DNA of 64,000 bases from Megaustenia siamemsis (Eukaryota > Mollusca > Gastropoda > Stylommatophora > Ariophantidae), in assembly GCA_032433765.1 (NCBI GenBank), contig JAVIAB010000024.1, positions 11,473,821 to 11,537,820 on the forward strand. Reading direction: 5' to 3'. The translations under genes and the position numbers were made by a program. The notes beneath the pieces were generated by a model. It saw only the letters and a program-made list of their open reading frames with translations. It ran no database searches and had not been told where the DNA came from. The stretch's first letter is position 1, and each line of letters opens with the position of its first letter. Of this stretch, positions 40,516 to 52,044 are shown one piece after another.

Positions 40516-42025
40516 TTTTTAAAATAATCAACCAATTAACATAAACTAAATAATCGACCAATTAACATAAACTAAATAATCGACCAATTAACATAAACTA
40601 AATAATCAACCAATTAACATAAACTAAATAATCGACCAATTAACAAAAACTAAATAATCAACCAATTAACAAAAACTAAATAATCAACCAATTAACGAAC
40701 AATTAAATAATCAACCAATTAACAAAAGCTAAATAATCAACCAATTAACAAAAACTAAATAATCAACCAATTAACAAAAACTAAATAATCAACCCATTAA
40801 CGAACATCTAAATAATCAACCAATTAACGAACAACTAAATAATCAACCAATTAACAAAAACTAAATAATCAACCAATTAACAAAAACTAAATAATCAACC
40901 AATTAACAAAAACCAAAAAATCAACCAATTAACAAAAAACCAAATAATCAACCAATTAACAAAAAACCAAATATTCAACCAATTAACAAAAACCAAATAA
41001 TCAACCAATTAACAAAAAACCAAATAATCAAAAATTAACAAAAACCAAAAAATCAACCAATTAACAAAAAACCAAATAATCAACCAATTAACAAAAAACC
41101 AAATAATCAACCAATTAACATAAACTAAATAATCGACCAATTAACATAAACTAAATAATCGACCAATTAACATAAACTAAATAATCAACCAATTAACATA
41201 AACTAAATAATCGACCAATTAACATAAACTAAATAATCAACCAATTAACATAAACTAAATAATCGACCAATTAACAAAAACTAAATAATCAACCAATTAA
41301 CAAAAACTAAATAATCAACCAATTAACGAACAATTAAATAATCAACCAATTAACAAAAGCTAAATAATCAACCAATTAACAAAAACTAAATAATCAACCA
41401 ATTAACAAAAACTAAATAATCAACCCATTAACGAACATCTAAATAATCAACCAATTAACGAACAACTAAATAATCAAACAATTAACAAAAAACTAAAAAA
41501 TCAACCAATTAACAAAAACTAAATAATCAACCAATTAACAAAAACCAAAAAATCAACCAATTAACAAAAAACCAAATAATCAACCAATTAACAAAAACCA
41601 AATATTCAACCAATTAACAAAAACCAAAAAATCAACCAATTAACAAAAACCAAATAATCAACCAATTAACAAAAAACCAAATAATCAACCAATTAACAAA
41701 AACCAAATAATCAACCAATTAACAAAAACCAAATAATCAACTAATTAACAAAAAACCAAATAATCAACCAATTAACAAAAAACCAAATAATCAACCTATT
41801 AACAATAAACCAAATAATCGACCAATTAAACACAAACCAAATAATCATCCAATTAACCAAAACTAAATAATAACCAACTAACACAAACTAAATAATCAAC
41901 CATTTATCGCAAACTAAATAATCAACTAATTAACAAAAACTAAATAATCAACCAATTAACACAAAACAAATAATCAACCAAATAACGCAAAACAAATAAT
42001 CATCCAATTAACAAAAACCAATTAA
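40516..42025. repeat. 26-bp minisatellite, about 57 units
   Basis: Unit close to CTAAATAATCAACCAATTAA plus CAAAAA. Variants include CATAAACTAAATAATCGACC, GAACAACTAA and AACCAAA forms. The same ordered variant series occurs twice about 630 bp apart (see findings). Very AT-rich. No gene. Confidence 0.96.
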
Positions 42026-42029
42026 TCAA

Positions 42030-42232
42030 TGCTATCACCGCAACGAAGGTTGGCTACCATGAAGCGCCATTCTGCTCCATCTATTACTTTGACGGTGCAG
42101 GTTGTCATAGGCTGACTTGTCCATCTTTTGATGTTACTCGTCCATGTTAGTCTTGGTCTGCTTCTGCCTCTTTTACCTTGTATTTTCCCCTCCAAGATTA
42201 CTTTTAGTAGGCTGGCGTGTCTTTTAACATGG
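42030..42232 (-). mobile_element. LINE 3' end, family A
   Basis: Short copy with the CCGCAACGAAGGTTGGCTAC terminus and the GCGCCATTCTGCTCC block, truncated at TTTTAACATGG. The same tail occurs at 42.7, 47.5, 52.5 and 63.4 kb. Confidence 0.9.
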
Positions 42233-42237
42233 TAGTG

Positions 42238-42705
42238 AGCACATCATCACACAATTCTGAAAGAGACCCCGTATCCTCATTCTCACAGCCTCATTTCTTT
42301 GGTCAGTCTGCTCAATGTAGCGGGCAAGCAGGGCCCTTTCCTTTTCTCTCATCAGATTTGTGCCATAACTGACCTGTGCTCTGGACGTCGGGTATGCCTA
42401 TGTGTCGTGTTGTGCCATTCATGCTCGGATGAAGGCGTCAGAATGTGGTTAACGATTTTTCTGAGTACACTTTTATTTTTACAGAAATCACCCCACTTGG
42501 CATCCTTAGCCTGCTTAGCTCATAGTTTAAAGTGCATAAATTTTTGGTCGACCTCTTCTTCCAGACGCTTCAAGAGCTCAGGTTGTATTCTTCTATTCTT
42601 TCTGGCTTTCTGCCATGTCTTGGCCGTGTGTCTCTTCTTCCGCAAAGCGTCCTAGACTTCTGCGTTCCGCCACGGCTGCTGCGTCGATCTCTTCTGCCTC
42701 CTCCT
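42238..42705 (-). mobile_element. LINE linker fragment of another family
   Basis: Read leftward across frames: RNAEVQDALRKKRHTAKTW, KARKNRRIQPELLKRLEEEV, AKQAKDAKWGDFCK and later ERKGPCLPATLSRLTKEM. This is the basic, W-containing linker found between endonuclease and RT in non-LTR retrotransposons. Stops and shifts are present. It sits between two family A copies. Confidence 0.6.
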
Positions 42706-43587
42706 AAAATATATAATAATACAAATAATAATAATAAGCATCATCAAGTGCCGTCTCCGCAACGAAGGTTGGCTACCATGGATCGCCATTCTACTCTATT
42801 TCTTGCTTTGATGATGCAGGCTGACATAGATTGACTTGTCCATCTTTTGATGTTACTCGTTCATGTTAGTCTTGGTCTACCTCTGCCTCTTTTACCTTGT
42901 ATTTTTCCTTCCAATATTACTTTCAGTAGGCTGTTGTGTCTTTTAACGTGCCCCAAAAATTTCATTTTTCTTGTCTTAATTGTATTTAGTAGTTCCCTTT
43001 TTATTTTGAGTTGTTTTAAAACTGCATCGTTTGTTATCTTTTGTTTCCATTCAATTCCACCTATTCTTCTAAAAATCCACATTTCAAAGGCTTCAATTTT
43101 CTGTTCTGTTTATTTGTCTAATGTTCATGTTTCTGCACCATACAGGAATATTGAGAAGATGTAACATTTTGCCATTCTTAGTTTCAGCCCTGTTGATATT
43201 TGTTTTGTTGTTAGTATATTTTTCATGGCATTAAAATTACTTTTTGCCATACCTATTCTTTTGTTTATTTCAATTTTACATTTTCCATCATTGGTTATAG
43301 TATGTCCCAGGTAGTTGTAGCTCTGGACTGTCTCCAGATGTATTCCCTCAACTGTGATATTTAATTGTAGGTCTTGAGAATTTTCTTTGTTTATGATCAT
43401 AGTTTTAGTCTTTTTGATATTCATTTCTAGTCCATATTTTTTTGCTTTTTATGTTTATTACATTAAGCAATTGTAGGTTTTTAGGATTTTCTGCTAGTAG
43501 AACAGTATCATCAGCATATCTTAGGTTATTGATTATCTTTCCATTAATGTTTAGGCCTGGCATCTCAGTGATGTTTTTAAAGATTTG

Positions 43588-44052
43588 CTAAGTGTATAGA
43601 TTGAACAAGCTTGGTGATAGAATGCATCCTTGTCTTACTCCTCTCTTTATGTCCATGGGCGTAGAGTTCTCCTTGTTATATCTTATTATTGCTGTTTGCT
43701 CCCAATACAAATTACATATTACTCGTATGTCTGTGTCGTCTAGATTTATATCCTTTAGGCAGTCTATAAGTTGGTTATGGTGTATTCTATCGAAAGCGTT
43801 GGTGTAGTCTATAAAGCAGGCATATATTGTTTTGTTTACTTCTGTGTACTTTTCAATCAATCTTCTCATGCTTAATATGGCTTCTTTTGTCCCACTGTTT
43901 TTCATGAATCCAAAATGTTGCTCATCAAATTCAGTATTGATTTTATTCTGAATCCTTCCCTGTATAATTTTTAGTAAAATTTTTGTTACCCGGCTCATTA
44001 GGCTTATTGTTCTAAAATCACTGCATTCAACTGCATCATTCTTTTTAGGCAA
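43588..44052 (-). pseudogene. Family A LINE reverse transcriptase fingers-palm segment
   Basis: 154 codons starting in PKKNDAVECSDFRTISLMS (the box normally reading P-K-K...NYR-IS). Then HFGFMKNSGTKEAI (normally Q-GFR), CFIDYTNAFDRI (79-90, first catalytic Asp) and RGVRQGCILSPSLFNLYT (137-154). The YADD block follows about 70 bp downstream in another frame. Membership in the RT family is clear. The frame breaks before and after mean no active enzyme. Confidence 0.88.
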
Positions 44053-45005
44053 TGAAAGTTGATGTTTTTAGGTCGTTTGGTATGTATCATGTATGGTATA
44101 TGTCATTGCATATGTCTGTAATCACTTCGACGCCAAACTCTTCTAGAGCCTGTATCATCTCAATCTGTATATTGTCAGGTCTGGCTGCCTTTCCCTTTTT
44201 CATTGTTTTTATAGCTTTTTCTACTTCGGATTTCAGGATTTTATAGTTGTATGTACATTTTATGTCTGGCTTTTTGTCCCTTTCGTCATGAAATAATTCT
44301 GTTATATATTCTTGTCATCTATCTATTACATCTTTGTTGTCTGTTAGCATTCTTCCCTCTTTGTTTGCAATACATCCGTTTCGTACAGCTTTTTTGTCTT
44401 TATTCGCCATTCTCTTTATTTCTGTGTGCATCTCTCTTAAGTTTTGTTTACTTGCCATAGTTTCGACTTCTAGACATCTTTGGTTGAGCCAGTCGTCTTT
44501 TGCCTTTTTGCACATTCTCCGTATTTCATTGTCTATATCTTTGTATTTGGCAGTGTTTTTCGCTTTTCTTCTTTCTTTCATTTTTTCTAAGATTTTGTCA
44601 GTTATCCATTTTTGTTTTTTGTTACTTTTCTTTTTGGGCAAGGTGTTACAGAATTCTTGCATGCTGTTTTTTATGCATTGCCATTTTATTGTGACTTTTT
44701 CCTCAGGATTTTCTCTTCTGTACTGCTTAATCCCCTCTTCTAGTAGCTTCTGATATGTGTTCTTTACTTGTACAGTATAAGTTTCTTTTATATCTTTCTG
44801 GTTTAAAGCTGTTATAATTATTGGTGTTGCTGAATTAGTTTTTTGTTTGCTTCTCTTTAATTTGATTTTCATTTTTATCATTACAGGATTGTGGTCTGAA
44901 TTAATATCTGCTCCTGGGTAGGTTTTGGCTTCTTGACGCTGTTCATGAATCTGTCTTTTATCATTATGTAATCTATTTGGTTTCTCTTCTTGTCTCCAGG
45001 GCTTT

Positions 45006-45674
45006 TTATGTGTATAATTTCCTTTTCTCTTGCTCAAAGAAGGTGTTGCATAATATCAGTCTGTTTTCTTCACAAAATTGTATGAATCTTTCTCCTCTGT
45101 TATTCCTTTTTCCTAGACCATGATTTCCTATAATGGTCTTATATTTACCTTTTCCTACTTTAGCGTTCATATCACCCATTATAATCAAGATGTCTGATGA
45201 TTTCACTTGCTTCATAACTGTGTTTAGATCTTCATAGTATGCCTCTATTTGTTCGTCTGTATAGTCTTGAGTAGGTTCGTATGTCTGTATTATTGTTATG
45301 TCGAATTGTTTTGCCTTCATTTTTAATAGTATAATCCTATCATTGTAAGTCAAGTGAGTATTTATATATTTTTGTAGCTCTCGTTTTATTAGAATGCTTA
45401 CTCCTCTTTGATGTTCTGTTGTGTTACCTGAATATATAAATGTATATTTATCGTCTTGTATGTATCCACTTTCCTTCCATCTTGTTTCTGATATGCCTAA
45501 GATATCTATGTTTAATCGCTCTGCTTCTACCATTAGATTTTCTAATTTTCCTTGTTGGTATAAGGTCCTAACATTCCATGTAGCTATTTTTAATTCGTTC
45601 CTAAAACAATAGTTAGAATTTCTCTCCATGGCTTTCTTTGGAGTGTTACGTGATGAGGCTCCAATCTCTTTCAC
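45006..45674 (-). pseudogene. Family A LINE endonuclease domain
   Basis: 222 codons. The LINE protein probably starts at the second Met (residue 16, plus position 45629). APE-endonuclease motifs: WNVRTL (33-38), SETRW (62-66, metal-binding Glu), TYEPT (131-135) and GDMNAK (167-172, catalytic Asp and Asn). The family nicks target DNA to prime reverse transcription. The frame is lost near 45020 in the segment before the SDHNPV block, which the next frame (45037-44315) carries. It is similar in style to genes often misannotated as craniofacial development protein 2-like. The domain itself looks intact up to the shift. Confidence 0.88.
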
Positions 45675-45841
45675 GGTGGTCTGCCATATTCGTCTTTCGT
45701 GTTATGAATATGCCTCATGTGTACACACACTTTGCTGTTTTCGCCTTCTGCGCCGTTGATCATTTTCGATTCCTCAGCCCCAGCCACCGCCACAGACTTT
45801 TTATATTCGGGTTGAACATACCCGGCGGCGCCATTTTTTAA

Positions 45842-46075
45842 AATAAATATATAAATATATTAATATAATATAATTAATATATTATATAATTATAAAATTA
45901 TATAATACTATTTTTAAAATTATAATTTTCATATTAAATATTATAAAATTATAAAATAATATATATTAATATAATATATTAATATAATATATTAATATAA
46001 TATATTAATATAATATATTAATATAATATATTAATATTATTAAAATAATTTTTTCAAATAATAATACAAATATTG
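45842..46075. repeat. AT-only tandem sequence
   Basis: Essentially pure A/T. From about 45955 it is a regular repeat of a 13-bp AATATATTAATAT unit. It abuts the 5' end of the family A LINE. Confidence 0.93.
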
Positions 46076-46174
46076 AAAATAATACAATCAGCAGAATTCA
46101 TCTGTCCAACTTTATTAAGATTGATGGGATATTAGAATCACTTGGAACATAACAGCAACAGATGATAAAATACG

Positions 46175-46225
46175 ACAAAATATATCTTCCCTCGACGCTG
46201 AAAGACACACGAAGAAGGAAAGAGG
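46175..46225 (+). mobile_element. Family D LINE terminus
   Basis: The TATCTTCCCTCGACGCTGAA terminus followed by GAAGAAGGAAAGAGGAAG. Only the tip is present. Confidence 0.4.
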
Positions 46226-46324
46226 AAGACGATTTAATATTTTGAACGATTTTTAGCTGTGAGATGATTAATGTGCTAGTTGGAACAAATACATAAAAAA
46301 CACATACCCAAATACATATATATG

Positions 46325-47536
46325 CACATTAAGAAGGGATGACGCAATTGAATGCAGTGATTTTAGAACAATAGGCTTAATGAGTCTTGTTACATCCATC
46401 TTGCTAAAAGTTATACAAGGAAGGATTCACAATAAAATCAATGCTGAATTAGAAGAGCAGTAATTTGGATTTAGGAAAAACAGTGGGTCAAAAGAAGCCA
46501 TATTCTGAGAACATTAGTCGAAAAGTACACATAAGTAAATAAACCAATGTATGTCTGATTCATAGACTACACGAAAGCTTTTGTTAGAATACACACAAAC
46601 AACATATAGAATGTATAAAAAAGATACATCTAGACAGCATGGACATATGACTAATATGTAATTTATACTGGAAGCAAACAGCAATAATAAAATATGACAG
46701 AAAGGAACTCTACACCCATTGATATAAAAAGAGAAGTAAGACAGGGATGCATCCTATCACCAAGCTTGTTCAATCTACACACTGGGCAAATCTTTAAAAG
46801 CATCACAGAGATGCCAGGATGAAATAAACAGGACAAGCAAAAAATATGGATTATATAAATTTATCAAAAAGACTTAAACTATGATCATAAACAAAGAAAA
46901 TACTCAAAACCAACAAGTGGATATCAAAATTGAAGGAATAGGCATGGAGACAGTTCAGAACTACAACTATACCTTGGACATACTATAACCAGTGATGGAA
47001 AATGTACAACTGAAATAAATAAAAGAATAGGAATGGTAAAAAGTAATTTTAATGTCAGCAAAAATATATTAACATCAAAACAAATAACATCAGGCTAAAA
47101 CTAAGAATAACAAAATGTTATATTTTCTCAACATACCTATATGGTGCAGAAACATGGACATTAGACAAGAAAACAGAACTGAGAATTGAAGCCTATCAAA
47201 TGTGGATATATAGAAGAATAGGTAGAATTGGATGGAAGGAAAAGAAAACAAACGATGCAGTCTTAAAACAGCTAACAATAAAAAGAGAACTACTAAATAC
47301 AATTCAAACAAGACAAATGCGATTTATGGACCATGTTAAAAGACACAACAGCCTACTAAAAGTAATCCTGGAGGGAGAAATTCAGGGTAAAATAGGAAGA
47401 GGCAGACCAAGACTAACATGGACGAGTAACATCAAATGATGGACAAATCAGCCTATGACAACCTGCACCATCAAAGCAAGAGACGGAGCAGAATAGCGCT
47501 ACATGGTAGCCAACATTCGTTGCGGAGATGGCACTC

Positions 47537-47572
<36 letters not shown>

Positions 47573-47580
47573 AATGATGA
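46325..47580 (+). mobile_element. LINE family A, 5'-truncated copy
   Basis: Begins at the RT box (DAIECSDFRTIGLMS) and runs through a broken RT, the RT-distal domain and a preserved tail (47200-47439; WIYRRIGRIGWKEKKTNDAV and FMDHVKRHNSLLKVILEGEI). It ends at CACTCGATGATG with a (GAT)n tail. Inverted relative to the 42.7-45.8 kb copy. Many stops in the RT. Confidence 0.88.
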
Positions 47581-47804
47581 TGAAATTAAGGAGATTAATT
47601 ATGTAGCACTGACGGGATGGTCGCAACAAATAAATCTGTTATATGGAACTTTTATTTTAGATCTGAAGTTTAATTTGTTTTTAGCTTTCATGTTGTAGTT
47701 TGACCAGAACCCAAATGTTACGTCACAACATCTAAACGACATTTACTGCCAGTTTTCTATGGCCATCAATTTGTTTATACACCGTTTGTACTTGTATTTT
47801 ATTG

Positions 47805-48190
47805 TTCTCCCTACCACCATCTTGTAGTAGCAACGCATATTGATGCTGATTCCTGTAACACACACACACACAATGGTATTGAACAGCCAGATCAACACAA
47901 AGACAAGACAATATTATAACGTTTCGGAACACATTCTCCCTTCCACCATCTTGTAGTAGCCACGCATATTGATGCTGATTCCTGTAACACACACACACAA
48001 TGGTATTGAACAGCCAGATCAACACAAAGACAAGACAATATTACAACGTTTCGGAACACATTCTCCCTTCCACCATCTTGTAGTAGCCACGCATATTGAT
48101 GCTGATTCCTGTAACACACACACACAATGGTATTGAACAGCCAGATCAACACATAGACAAGACAATACTACAACGTTTTGGAACACATTC
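47805..48190. repeat. Three direct repeats of about 128 bp
   Basis: Units contain CCACCATCTTGTAGTAG, GCATATTGATGCTGATTCCT, a (CA)n run and AATGGTATTGAACAGCC. The CA run varies in length between units. No gene. The LINE-free DNA at 47581-47804 shows nothing recognised. Confidence 0.94.
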
Positions 48191-48624
48191 TTCCTGTAAC
48201 AGCATGTGTCATTATTTTGATTTGTCGCTGTTTATTGGACATTCACAGCGGGGCCACTAGGACTAGGGAGCCCTATAGAGTCCACCATCTATTTGTATGT
48301 CTTATAGTCAATCTGAAATAAACCTTGCAGCAGTCACATTATTTATTGGCGAGATACAAAGTAAATTAGCGACACTCCACTTTAATTTATACAATCTATG
48401 GGGAGACACTTTGTAAATGTGTTTATCTACAAAACGTGGCAAAAGGAATAAGAATTTAGTGAAGCCCCTTCTGTGGCATGTACAGTTTAGCTGTTGTCTC
48501 CACTATTCTGAAACTCATTAAAAACGTAATGAAATGAGAATCATTATGCAAATATTAAACAACTTAGTGCTACCAACGATCCAAGAACAGTTTTAGTTTT
48601 CTACATTAAAATGTTTATTTTGTG
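48191..48624. other. No gene seen; AT-rich
   Basis: Unassigned. Confidence 0.4.
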
Positions 48625-48745
48625 AATTCCTAATTAATAAACTCCTAATTAATAAATTCTTAATTAATAAATTCATAATTAATAAATTCATAATTACTTA
48701 AATAATTCATAATTAATAAATTCATAATTAACAAATTAATTACAT
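48625..48745. repeat. AATTAATAAATTC short tandem repeat
   Basis: About seven imperfect copies of a 16-17 bp unit (TAATTAATAAATTCA). Confidence 0.88.
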
Positions 48746-48784
48746 ACTATACATTTTAACAACAATTTTAGATTTTTTGCCGGT

Positions 48785-49125
48785 GTTCTTTCTTTCCATA
48801 TTTCCTTCCTTATTTACTTTCCGTTGTCGAGGGGAGTTATGGTTCACGGTTTCTTGCTCTTCTCTTGGCCTCTTCTGCTGTTATACCTCCGAGTGTTTCT
48901 AGTATTCTGTTTATCCACCTTTTTCTTGGTCGGCCTCTTGGTCTTGTGTTCACGAGTCGTTTGTTAGTAACACGTTGAATTAGATTTAGTTATTAATGTC
49001 TTATCTCATGCCAGAACCACTTGATCTGTTGTCTTTTAATGTATTCAATAGCTGGATCCATTCCTAGTCTTTTTCGTAACTCTTCATTTCTGATTCTATC
49101 CCTTAGGCTATTTCCTGCCATTTGG
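48785..49125 (-). mobile_element. LINE 3' end, family D
   Basis: Terminus TTTCCGTTGTCGAGGGGAGT, then CCTCCGAGTGTTTCTAGTAT. On the minus strand it is the LINE tail (a PRGRPRKRW-like stretch in broken frame). Matches 4145-4497 along its length. Confidence 0.8.
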
Positions 49126-49687
49126 TTATTTGGTTATGGAAGGCCCCGGTATCACTGCAAACGAATTAAAATCCATAATTACTCAACCGCCCGTGCCAGT
49201 GGAATCATCCGAATTACTAACTCATTTCCCAAACAAAAGAAAGGTAGATGTAGTTCCCATCATATCAGTCTCAGCACACGCCAAAAGACATAAGGCGAAA
49301 CCGCATAGAAAGTGAACACGGCCAACTGTTCCCTGTCATACGATATCAGCATTCATCGTAAACAACCGGAATATTGGAACATGATCAAAACGGATGAAAC
49401 ACACAGCTCACGGTGTGCACAGAGCACTTAACTCAGTAGCTCCTGCAACAAGCCGGACTTGGAATATGAGGAAGCTGCAACAAGGAACACTTTTCAGACA
49501 CAGCCTTCAATGGTTCCTGCCACCTATCCACCATATTGCCCGGAAGTTCACGTCCTCCTGAAAATGATGATCGTCATAGTATTTAAATGTATGGCGCTTG
49601 ATGATGATAGGACATCGTGTTTGACTCCAACTCCGAACATACAAAACACAGTTCGTCGTCAAATTATCCCCGTTGCACTGAAGTGTG
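49126..49687. other. Unassigned, possible ORF1-like remnant
   Basis: A plus-strand frame at 49130-49315 reads TANELKSIITQPPVPVESSE, then FPNKRKVDVVP. It has the look of real protein, but no family is recognised and it has no clear start or splice site. Possibly the ORF1 of a retroelement. Confidence 0.3.
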
Positions 49688-50044
49688 AATGGAAAGCAAG
49701 GTCTGGTGTAGATTTGGTATGCCATGATCTGCAGTAGAATGTTGGTGGATCTGTTGTCTGGTTTAACAGTATAAGCCCATTGTCATCTTGCAAATTTTCA
49801 AGTTCTTCACCTCTCTTGTCCATATGTTCATAGCCCCAGCTCTGTGAGTGGCTATTAAGGTTTCCACATACAATTATTCTTTCTTTTAATGTAATTGTAT
49901 CTAGTGCTAGTGGACGGTCGCTCGGACAGTAGTAGTTAAGTAGGTGAAAGTCTGTATTTCTGTCCTGTGGTGCAGTATTTGATATTCCGCCCCATCCATA
50001 TACACTTCAATCTGACATGCATTGATGTTGTTCTTTACAAGTGT
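49688..50044 (-). mobile_element. LINE endonuclease fragment, family I, catalytic motif lost
   Basis: Read leftward: NNINACQIEVYMDGAEYQIL, then IIVCGNLNSHSQSWGYEHMD, and STPDLAFHS. The family I copy at 59.2-59.7 kb has GDFNSHS in the same place, so here the catalytic Asp is Asn. Its upstream side is abruptly joined to the 42-bp array at 50045. Confidence 0.85.
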
Positions 50045-50462
50045 ATCGATGTCTCTAAGACAAACATATCCGGGGACTGGTGTCTTATCGATGTCTCTAA
50101 GACAAACATACTCGGTGACTGGTGTCTTATCGATGTCTCTAAGACAAACATAGTCGGGGACTGGTGTCTTATCGATGTCTCTAAGACAAACATAGTCGGT
50201 GACTGGTGTCTTATCGATGTCTCTAAGACAAACATACTCGGTGACTGGTGTCTTATCGATGTCTCTAAGACAAACATACTCGGTGACTGGTGTCTTATCG
50301 ATGTCTCTAAGACAAACATACTCGGTGACTGGTGTCTTATCGATGTCTCTAAGACAAACATACTCGGTGACTGGTGTCTTATCGATGTCTCTAAGACAAA
50401 CATACTCGGTGACTGGTGTCTTATCGATGTCTCTAAGACAATCATAGTCGGGGACTGGTGTC
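50045..50462. repeat. 42-bp minisatellite, about 10 units, abutting a LINE endonuclease
   Basis: Unit close to TCGATGTCTCTAAGACAAAC plus ATACTCGGTGACTGGTGTCTTA. Open in several frames (minus DKTPVTEYVCLRDI). The array is fused in frame to the LINE endonuclease remnant, but the unit is not LINE sequence as far as I can see. Confidence 0.95.
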
Positions 50463-50589
50463 TTTCGCTTGTCATCAACAAATATAGTAATCAAGGGAAG
50501 GGAATGACTTTCAAAATGTGTCTTTGTAAATCGATTCTAATAATTCATTCATTCATTGTGAAAGTTAAATTTTGTTACTTTAAAGATCC

Positions 50590-51944
50590 ACATTGATTTG
50601 CTGATTATATGGCCCTTTTCGTCTTGTCAGACGGTCTAGTGGAGGCTATTGCGTATTTTTTTGAGGTATTGTTTTTGCCGAACAGCTTCTCTCGTGGCTA
50701 ATTCTACCAATGTTTGACAAACACACGCGGTCACATAATGAACAGGTCAGGCTCGCTGGTCCACAGGGTTTACCATCCTTTTTCATGAGTCTCTTCTCTT
50801 CTAAGTCCTGTCTTAGCACAGTCTCAAATGTTGTTATACCGTTCCTTATACGTGCTCTCCATGATGTGCGATAACTTGCCAGATGTTGCCAGTCGTTTTC
50901 ACAGATGGAGAAGTCTTTCAGAGATGATTTGCAGATATCTCTATATCGTAGTTTAGGTCTGCATCGTCAGCAAATAAAAATTCTTTAAGTAGGGCAACAT
51001 TTGTTTTGGATTTTGCTCTTAGTCGTGCTAGGTTGAACAGTGAGCCATCTGGTCTAATGCGAATGTAAATATCTCCTGAGCTGTTTTCGAAGGTGTAATT
51101 TAGGAGGGCAGCAAAAAAATATACCAAAAAGGGTGGGGGCGAGGACACATCCCTGTTTCACTCCTTTGTTGACTTTGAAATTCTCTGATGGAGTCCCATC
51201 AAAATGGACTTTGCCATTCATGTCTTCATGGAAGGAAATTATCATCCTAAGTAATTTAGGAGGGCAGCCTATGCCTTCTAACACCTTGTAGAGCCCATCT
51301 CTGTTTACTGTGTCGAATGCCTTTGTGAGATCCACAAAGGCAATATAGAGCGGCATATTTTGTTCCCGACATTTTTCCTGCAGTTGTCTAAGAGTGAAGA
51401 TCATATCTATGGTTGATCTCCCGGGTCTGAAACCGCATTGGGACTCGGGAAGCACCCGTTCTGCAAGTCTATGCAGGCGATTAAGTACGACTCTAGCAAA
51501 AGCTTTGCCTGTTGTGCTAAGGAGAGAAATGCCTCTGTAATTATTGCAGTCGCTCCTGTCTCCTTTATTCTTGTACAGCGTTATAATCTTGGCATTTCTC
51601 ATATCATGAGGTATTTCTCCGTTTCTCCAGCATTTAATTAGCAGTTTGTATAGGTGTTGAAGTAGTACGCTTAGGTTGTCCTTTAGTACATCTGTGGGAA
51701 TGTTGTCATTTCCTGCAGCTTTTCCTCTTGAGAGGGCATTTATAGCGTCAGCAAGTTCGTTCATAGTAGGCTCAACATCCAGTTCAAACATTGTAGGATA
51801 TTTGGGTATTGATTGTGCTAGAGCTGTGTTTGCTGGTCTGTCGTCACTGTATAGATTAGAGTAGTGTTCAACCCATCTTTGCATTTGTTGTCCCTTGTCA
51901 GTAATAGGTTCTCCAAACTTGGATTTTCTCCAAATTTTTTCCAT
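50590..51944 (-). mobile_element. LINE family H with an internal deletion
   Basis: RT reading frame 51944-51054, then 51148-50918 after a frameshift near 51100 (GDIYIRIRPDGSLFNLARL and LFADDADL, the FADD catalytic box). Directly after LFADDADL the frame jumps into LNYDIEISANHL (plus-strand CGTAGTTTAGGTCTGCATCG), a sequence that in the 18.4 kb copy lies far downstream in the tail. The tail then runs to the C-x2-C...H zinc-finger-like end near 50700. An internal segment (RT thumb and connecting domain) is missing. Confidence 0.88.
51054..51944 (-). pseudogene. Family H LINE reverse transcriptase domain (best RT in the window)
   Basis: 296 codons. Motifs in order: GKAAGND (74-80), NAKIITLYKNKGDRSDCNNY (117-136), RGISLLS (137-143), QCGFRPGRST (169-178), AFVDLTKAFD (202-211, first catalytic Asp) and GVKQGCVLAPTLF (261-273). 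This is the fingers-palm of a non-LTR RT. The reading runs into a frame break just after GIFF, and the FADD box is in the neighbouring frame. The start Met is arbitrary, because the element continues upstream beyond 51944. Confidence 0.92.
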
Positions 51945-52044
51945 ATTCTCGACATATACTCTAAGTTATTGTCTATCACTAAGCCCTACTCATATTCTCG
52001 ACATATTCTCATGTTATTGTACATTGTCCAAAAGTAATTTTCAC

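Larger units (their letters stand above)
42740..45841 (-). mobile_element. Nearly full-length RTE-like LINE (family A)
   Basis: About 3.1 kb, read leftward. The 5' end is a GC-rich start (ATGGCGCCGCCGGGTATGTT, a 24-codon upstream frame), then the endonuclease, linker and RT (with YADD at 43508-43519), the RT-distal domain (43424-43125; TVEGIHLETVQSYNYLGHTI) and the tail (43082-42861; FLGHVKRHNSLLKVILEGKI). It ends at GTGCCGTCTCCGCAACGAAGG on the plus strand and an AAT/ATC run at 42717-42746. At least five frame breaks make it non-functional. The structure (one long ORF with APE endonuclease and RT, short repeat tail) fits the RTE clade, but clade assignment is inference. Confidence 0.88.

Noticed and set aside
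49907..50494. A 195-codon protein with 14-residue repeats (DKTPVTEYVCLRDI)
   Set aside because: It is the 42-bp array fused to a dead LINE endonuclease fragment.
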